Assembly (NCBI RefSeq): GCF_034702125.1
Contig: NC_085876.1
Location: forward strand, 22,517,089-22,581,088
Reading direction: 5' to 3'
Source: Engraulis encrasicolus
Taxonomy: Eukaryota > Chordata > Actinopteri > Clupeiformes > Engraulidae
DNA length: 64,000 nt
The notes under the pieces are model-generated. The model did not search any database. It worked only from the letters and a program-made list of their open reading frames with translations, and was not told the DNA's origin. The stretch's first letter is position 1; each line of letters opens with the position of its first letter. Made by a program: the position numbers and the translations under genes. Below, one piece after another: positions 57,581 through 64,000 of the stretch.

Positions 57581-58233
57581 TAATTTCTGCCAAATATAAA
57601 GTGTTTAAGTTGTGAATGAAATGATGGCTTAATTGAAAAAAAGCTGGTACTCATGATCCTAAATTCATAAACTCAAAGTTGCAAGTTGGGTGCTAAATAT
57701 CACATAGGCTTTATGCAGCCATATTTGTGTATAGGTATCCTAAGTATCTGTGTGCTTCAGGGATATTCTGAACAAATCAAGTTAAGTGATAACCCAGGCT
57801 TTATTTACAATAACTTGTAACAATAAATTATGTTTCATTGCAACTTTGAGGGCATTTCCACCCTTTATCTTAAAAAAGCCCGGATTTAGCTGTCCATGGG
57901 CTAAAAGTGTGTTTATTACATAGTGTGTCTTTAATCTGGTAACCAACTATTCAGCCCACTGGCTTCTCCTCTTCATGCTGAATCCATACATACCTCATAT
58001 GTTAAATTTGGTTGAACTAATCAAATGTTATAGCAGTTTATATATTTTAGAGCGCCCCCCGCAGGCCATTTTGTTATCTGTGTGTTTGACACTCGAACTC
58101 AAATTGTTCTATAGACCCTAAACTTCAACTTGGAAGTGAAAACCAAACTTTAACACCAATTTGAAATGACTGAGCCTATTACGACCCCACTAATGTAGCG
58201 ATGTCATCAAATTAGCATAAATTTGCATAAGTA

Positions 58234-59391
58234 TGGAATAGCGGCCGACGAGGTGTTCCAATATCAGGGAAATAATGGACGAGGCGGAGCGTTCTAACAG
58301 CCCGATGGTGCAGCTGAAGGGCTGTTCGCTTCACCAAGTCCATTTTCCCTTGATATTGGGACACCTCGAAGGCCGTTATTCCGTTTATCACCCTGTTGGC
58401 AGTATTTAAGTAGTGATTTATTCAATTTATTAATTTGTTGATCTAAGGCTTCGTGAGACAGTAGATTAACCACTGCGCTTCGTTCTTTGCTGTGGGCACC
58501 ACTTCCTAATCAAATGAGACGCGCCTCTATCGGAGGCATGTAAGGACGCGCACAGAATGTTGGGGTGACTTGACAACCAAATGCGATAGAATTGACGACT
58601 GGGTTTTTGACTTGACAACGAGATGCAATAGAATTAGTAACGGGGTCTTGGCTAGACAACTAGAACTAGAACTAGATAGAACTAACGACGCGGTCTTGAC
58701 TAGACAACCAGATGCCATTGAACTAGTAACGGCACTTCGCCAGAAAGTTAGAAAAGAAGCAACTTGGACGCCCGCACGCCCGCATGACATCATAGGTGTC
58801 CTGCTACCGGGGAATAAAAGGACACCTGCTCAGCCAATCAGAAGACGTTCTGTCTGCTCACTGGGTGATAATAATAATAATTATTATATGGTGTGACGTC
58901 ATCGGTCGAATGCTTCATTCATTTCAATGGGGCTCCCCAACGTTCGCATGTCTGTTATTTTTCGATAACGGACGGGTTGGTCTATAACAGACCGCTGTCA
59001 ATGGCAACAAGACTTTTCACTGCTAAAGCGACTTTTCAACAAGACTCTAATCAGCTGCTGTGATAGACAACACCTGTTGTCCTGGCTACCTAGCTGTTGC
59101 CTAGCGGTGTTCCACAACGGCACTGTTTTGTTTTGCGCAGCAACAATCTTTTCACATGAAAAACTATAATAAACTTAACATTAAATAGGCCTAAAGAAAT
59201 GTCCCCGCCATGTGTGAATCATTTAAGTATATCCATATAATAAGCGGGTTAACGTTCGGCGAGTCGGTCGCTTTGTGGAATAGCAGCACTTCAGAGAGAA
59301 CAAGACCCCTCCGCTCCGTGTCGGGGTCTAAAGATTCTCTCTGTCGTGCTGCTATTCCACGGTAGCAACCTTCTCGCCGAACGTTAACCCT
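58234..59391. repeat. Composite foldback region with two large hairpins
   Basis: Hairpin 58234-58383 (GGAATAGCGGCCGACGAGG with CCTCGAAGGCCGTTATTCC) and hairpin 59244-59391 (GGGTTAACGTTCGGCGAG with CTCGCCGAACGTTAACCC). Between them four imperfect 40-45 bp units of the type GACTTGACAACCAAATGCGA (58566-58735) match 33960-34140 on the other strand. Confidence 0.75.
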
Positions 59392-59846
59392 TACTTAATG
59401 AAGCTGGTATTAGATTAGGTATGTTATGGAGGTAATTTGTGCTAATGTAATGGAATAACTATAGGCCTACAATAAGTAGTAGGCTATGTGATAAGAAAGG
59501 AACAATAATGAGACTTAGATAAGTGATTTTCGGTCAGACATACAGTACCTGTCAGAAAACCGCAACGGCAAAAATGATAAACATAATTTTTTGGTACTAA
59601 ACTGTAGCCAACTAAATTTTAGGAAAAGTCATCAAGTTTCATAGTCATAACTTAAGTTGTTAAGGAATTATACGACATCAAAGTTGGTGCGGGCACTTTT
59701 ACACCCCCCCCCCCCGTCTGGATAGGGTTAATATGTAGTTTAATAATGTAACGTAATGTAATAATGTGTTTAATATGTAGTTACTGCACTTTGTCTTTGT
59801 CACTTCAGTATGCAATAGAGGCCAAATGTGGAACACATCATGGCAT
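59392..59846. other. Intergenic stretch, no gene seen
   Basis: A C11 run near 59705 is the only notable structure. Confidence 0.5.
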
Positions 59847-60037
59847 CAGTGGTGTAGTCTACTTTTTTATGGTGGGTATACTGTATATTTGAGCATTTTT
59901 TTGAAGTGGGTATACTGTATATATTTGTGCTATTCAAAACAATGGATCAATCAATTTTAAGTGGGTATACTGAAATCCCTGAAATTTAAAAGTGGGTATA
60001 CTCCGTATACCCGCATTCTACGTAGACTACACCACTG
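59847..60037. mobile_element. MITE, 191 bp, copy 1 of the GTGGGTATACTG family
   Basis: Ends CAGTGGTGTAGTCTAC / GTAGACTACACCACTG. Interior has four GTGGGTATAC motifs at irregular spacing. A target duplication is not clear here. Confidence 0.85.
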
Positions 60038-60227
60038 CAGCCATGGAGTGCATGGTACCAGGGACCACAAACTAAAAATCTATAGACACCCACACAAACA
60101 CACAAAAACACACATGCACATAGCCTCTGCTACACTCACATCCAACTCCATTACAGTCACACACACACCAATTATCTAATAGCTCGCTTCTATACTGATT
60201 CTAAACACACAACCATGACTGCCTATT

Positions 60228-60229
60228 GT

Positions 60230-60319
<90 letters not shown>

Positions 60320-60330
60320 ACACACACACA
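60228..60330 (+). repeat. (CA)n microsatellite
   Basis: CA with one TACA and one AACA change. Confidence 0.95.
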
Positions 60331-60831
60331 CACAAACACATCCTCAGCCCTGACGAGGATGAGGAGGATGGTGAAGCCGATGGATAATTATCCAATTTGG
60401 CGCCCTTTTCTCTTTTTTCCCTCTCTTTTTTCCCCCCTCGTTTTGTGTCGCCCAATTAGGATGCATTTCCTAAGCGGAATTATGCTCACCATGGCAACCG
60501 CGCTGCCATGCACTCCTTTGATGTTCCGGAATCCCACAGGATGGCATCAGCTGCTCCTCCTCTTCATCCTCATCTTCATCTTCCTCATCTTCATTTTCAT
60601 CCTCTTCCTCGCCTCCCACCCAGCACACTCGGAAAGCCGCTATTTCCAGAAACCAGTCGGAATGTCAGTATTCCTACCTGATCATTTACCCAGTCGGAAT
60701 GTCATTACTACCTGATCATGTACCCAGAACACAGTCGGAATGCTGCCCGCCAAACCTGACTTAGCTGACCAAATTTGGAATAGCAGCGCTCCTGGGACAG
60801 GGGTGTGATTCGTCTCTCACACATGTGCACA

Positions 60832-60931
<100 letters not shown>

Positions 60932-61012
60932 GTTTCACACACTCCAATATGAAGATTGCTTCAGTGCATGATAATATATCCCATCAATGTACTGTATATT
61001 TGGCACACACAT

Positions 61013-61237
61013 CAGTGTTGCCAGATGTGCGATAATTATCGTATTTGTACCATATTTTGTCCATTTTGTCCTCTGTACGATAAAAAAATATGATGTACGA
61101 TCATTTCAGAGTTGTCATTCAGTTCATGCTTTGAAACAACAATTTGGGCCTTTTACGATAATTTCCTCTCAAAAAGCCCCCAAAAACGATAATTTTGAGC
61201 TGTACGATATTTCAGCATTTTCCATCTGGCAACACTG
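61013..61237. mobile_element. MITE, 225 bp, with perfect 8-bp target duplication
   Basis: Ends CAGTGTTGCCAGATG / CATCTGGCAACACTG. ACACACAT at 61005-61012 and 61238-61245. Confidence 0.9.
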
Positions 61238-61464
61238 ACACACATGCTCATACTCACAAGAAACGTACACACTCTCTCCACATGCAGTGCAAGCAACATA
61301 CACTGTAGCGATACATGTAAGGCAATGCATGTCTTGTCACATGCATGCAAAGGCAACAGTTCCCTCACACCCACGCACCAACATATGACATCTAAGCACA
61401 CACACCCGCATGAATACATATGAACATACACATACAAACATAGGCTAGGTGGCGCATATGACTT

Positions 61465-61640
61465 ACTTAGACTTAGACTTCTTTATTGTCCATTAAACTT
61501 ACATGAAATGGAAAATTTGCTTTGGTGGTGGCACAAGACACACAAGACAAACACACATCGCAGTCAACACAATAAAGAATAAATACAAATTTATATCTAT
61601 ATATGTGTGGATAATAAGAGAAGATAAACCTGTGGAATAA
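61465..61640 (-). mobile_element. LINE 3'-end fragment
   Basis: ACTTAGACTTCTTTATTGTCC and ACATGAAATGG resemble LINE 3' ends in fish read on the minus strand (..GGACAATAAAGAAG..). No coding motif. Confidence 0.4.
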
Positions 61641-61826
61641 ATTAATGTCATTACTCTATCCATGTCAGTTAAAATATGCATGTAGAGAAATGCTCAAGTG
61701 TACGTTTCTCAAGGCCATGTCTCTCCGAGAGAAACACTTGGACATGGTTGATGCATCACTCAGACGCACGCACGCACGCACGCACACACATGCACACAGA
61801 CACACACTTTTGATGAACCTGTCACC

Positions 61827-62830
61827 AACATTCACAAAAGGTCTCAACAGAGGCTCTATGTGATCCGTAAACTCTCTGCCCTCTCCGTTGCTCCCCACCT
61901 CCTGTCCCTTCTATACTCCAGCATCATCCAGCCCTCTGGTGTACTGCCTAGCCTGCTTCTACAACATGCTCTCCACCAGCAGCAGAAACACTCAGAAAAA
62001 TCACTCACACACACCGCATCCAAAATCACTCACCACCCTAGTGGTGTAATCTACTTTTTTATGGTGGGTATACTGTACACTTGAGCATTTTTTGAAGTGG
62101 GTATACTGTATATATTTGTGCTATTCAAAATAATGGATCAATCAATTTTAAGTGGGTATACTGAAGTCCCTGAAATTTAGAAGTGGGTATACTCCGTATA
62201 CCCGCGTTCTATGTAGACTACACCACTGCACCACCCCACACACAACCTAACTGATCTCAACCTCAAAGCTGTCATACGCCTCGCACAGTCCATCACCAGA
62301 GACCACACTCATCCCCTTCACCCACACTTCACATTGCTTCCATCTAGCCGCGGGCCATACGTACAGGTCAATCAGATGGCGACGAGCACGCTTCAACAAA
62401 AGCTTTGTTCCATATGCCATCACCGCTCTAGTAGTAGTAGTAGCCTGTATTGTCCCCAAGGGGAAATTCGTTCTCACCACCTGTACCAGGCAGGTAGACA
62501 GGCGGCAACCTTCCATAGTGACCCTGCACTGGACCCTCCTGGAGTGTATATCTAGTGTCTGACTGTCAGATTCATCAATGTTGTGTTTTGTGTTGTCTGT
62601 CAGTGTCTGGGTGGGCATGTATCAAGTGTGTGACTGTCATCAATGTTGTGCCTTGGGTTCTGTCTGAAAATGTTTGAGTGTACATGTATCATGTCTAGTA
62701 TGTCAATGTTCAGTGGAGTTCAATGTCTTGATGTCTCTTATGTGTGCCTGACGTGGGCTGAGTCAAGTCTGTGATGGTGGTGATGAGAACGAATTTCCCC
62801 TTGGGGACAATAAAAGTCTATCGATCTATC
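61827..62830 (+). mobile_element. LINE fragment (ORF2 C-terminus and 3' end), interrupted by a MITE
   Basis: Plus-strand frames read RQRLYVIRKL.., VIRLAQSITRDHTHPLHP and LLPSSRGPYVQVNQ, typical of the last part of L1/Rex-like ORF2. The 3' end CCCCTTGGGGACAATAAAAG (near 62795) is followed by a TCTATC tail. The MITE at 62039-62228 splits it, and an inverted 3'-end piece (CCCCAAGGGGAAATTCG) sits near 62455. Confidence 0.65.
62039..62228. mobile_element. MITE, 190 bp, copy 2, target duplication CACCACCC
   Basis: Same family as 59847-60037. CACCACCC at 62031-62038 and 62229-62236; inserted into the LINE fragment. Confidence 0.9.
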
Positions 62831-62844
62831 TAGACACGCACGCG

Positions 62845-63487
<643 letters not shown>

Positions 63488-63734
63488 CACCAAGGACCTC
63501 TTCTGCCATACTTGACCTTTAGGAGGTGAGTAAGTGAGTGTTGTAGCGCCCCCTAGGGGAGAGGCCGTCAGATGCTATTGACCATGCTGACTGTCCTGAC
63601 ACTGATGACCTATTGGGAGCACCGGGACTGTGGAAACAACAACACACAATTAACAACAAGTGCCGTTGTTGTAGCATAATCACACAGACATGCACACGTA
63701 CACGCACACGCACACACACACACGGATTGATGAA

Positions 63735-63996
63735 CAGGCTAGATATGGCTGCAGCCTAGGGCCCCCCACCTGCCAGGGGGCCCCCGGTTTCCCAAAAGTG
63801 AAATAGCGCAGAACTGTGACTAGACACAATATTTAAAAATGTATCCATTGAGTAGAGTACAGTTGGTTGACATGTTATCCTGAATTTTTAACTCGTAATT
63901 ATGACACTGTTTACGTTCATTTTTCATTTGCCTTCTGGGGGGCCCCACAGCAACCTGTAGGCTAGGGGCCCCAGGCCATCTTAATCCGGCTCTGCA
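63735..63996. mobile_element. hAT-like MITE fragment
   Basis: GCCTAGGGCCCCCCACCTG at the left is partly inverted in GGCTAGGGGCCCCAGGCC at the right; it ends CCGGCTCTG, which resembles a hAT end. The left end is not clear. Confidence 0.5.
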
Positions 63997-64000
63997 CACA

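Larger units (their letters stand above)
55702..58192. mobile_element. Long-terminal-inverted-repeat DNA element, about 2.49 kb
   Basis: 55702-56200 and 58192-57708 are inverted copies of roughly 490 bp with visible divergence (shared GAGTGTCAAACACACAG-type and GGGCGCTCTAAAATATA segments). Outermost TAGTGGGTTCGTA / TACGACCCCACTA; a TA target duplication is possible. The interior has a 25-bp inverted pair (57127-57153 with 57204-57228) and the CXC ORF at 57185. No transposase is recognised. Confidence 0.8.

Noticed and set aside
60215..60715. 166-codon ORF with hydrophobic ILIFIFLIFIF segment
   Set aside because: It starts in a CA tract and passes through low-complexity TTC/ATC sequence; no family match or conserved neighbours.

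Overview
The window is vertebrate, almost certainly teleost, genomic DNA. It has multi-exon genes with GT-AG introns, very dense (CA)n/(GA)n microsatellites, tRNA-derived SINE, Tc1 and hAT-type repeats, and Ty3/gypsy elements of the Tf1/sushi type. A clupeiform or related fish is a guess only. There is one 99-base run of N (18902-19000) and one isolated N (28304).

The backbone is a tandem array of TRIM genes of the fish TRIM35 / zinc-binding-protein-A33-like type (RING, B-box, coiled coil, PRY-SPRY). Three reconstruct completely from six coding exons in compatible phases (B 7452-10427 minus, C 20282-22808 plus, D 25929-30305 plus). A fourth (F 43814-46334 plus) is open but has lost a RING zinc ligand. 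A fifth (A, 2085-2958 minus) is cut in exon 3 by an LTR retrotransposon. Three further PRY-SPRY exons of a second sequence class stand alone (5229-5772, 12802-13346, 32721-33265). Two of them lie just downstream of complete genes (B and D), as would be expected of alternative terminal exons. The left array reads leftwards and the right array rightwards; they meet at the N gap.

Mobile DNA makes up most of the rest. 1-2084 is the 5' part of a sushi-type retrotransposon (5' LTR, gag, start of pol) that runs off the left edge. 36309-42225 is a complete sushi-type element with two identical 591-bp LTRs, open gag and an open chromodomain-bearing pol. Both carry a GGGAAAA slip site followed by a hairpin at the gag/pol junction, and both carry a self-priming primer-binding site complementary to the predicted RNA 5' end. 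A degenerate Tc1 element (16560-18164), many short hAT-like MITEs with visible 8-bp target duplications, foldback repeats in the TRIM leader regions, a 2.5-kb long-TIR element (55702-58192) and LINE remnants fill the rest. Presence/absence of these insertions between the duplicated TRIM units gives a relative order of events.

From about 46.3 kb to the right edge I see no intact host gene: only repeats, a relic of TRIM 3' flank at 50.7-51.8 kb, LINE fragments and microsatellites.
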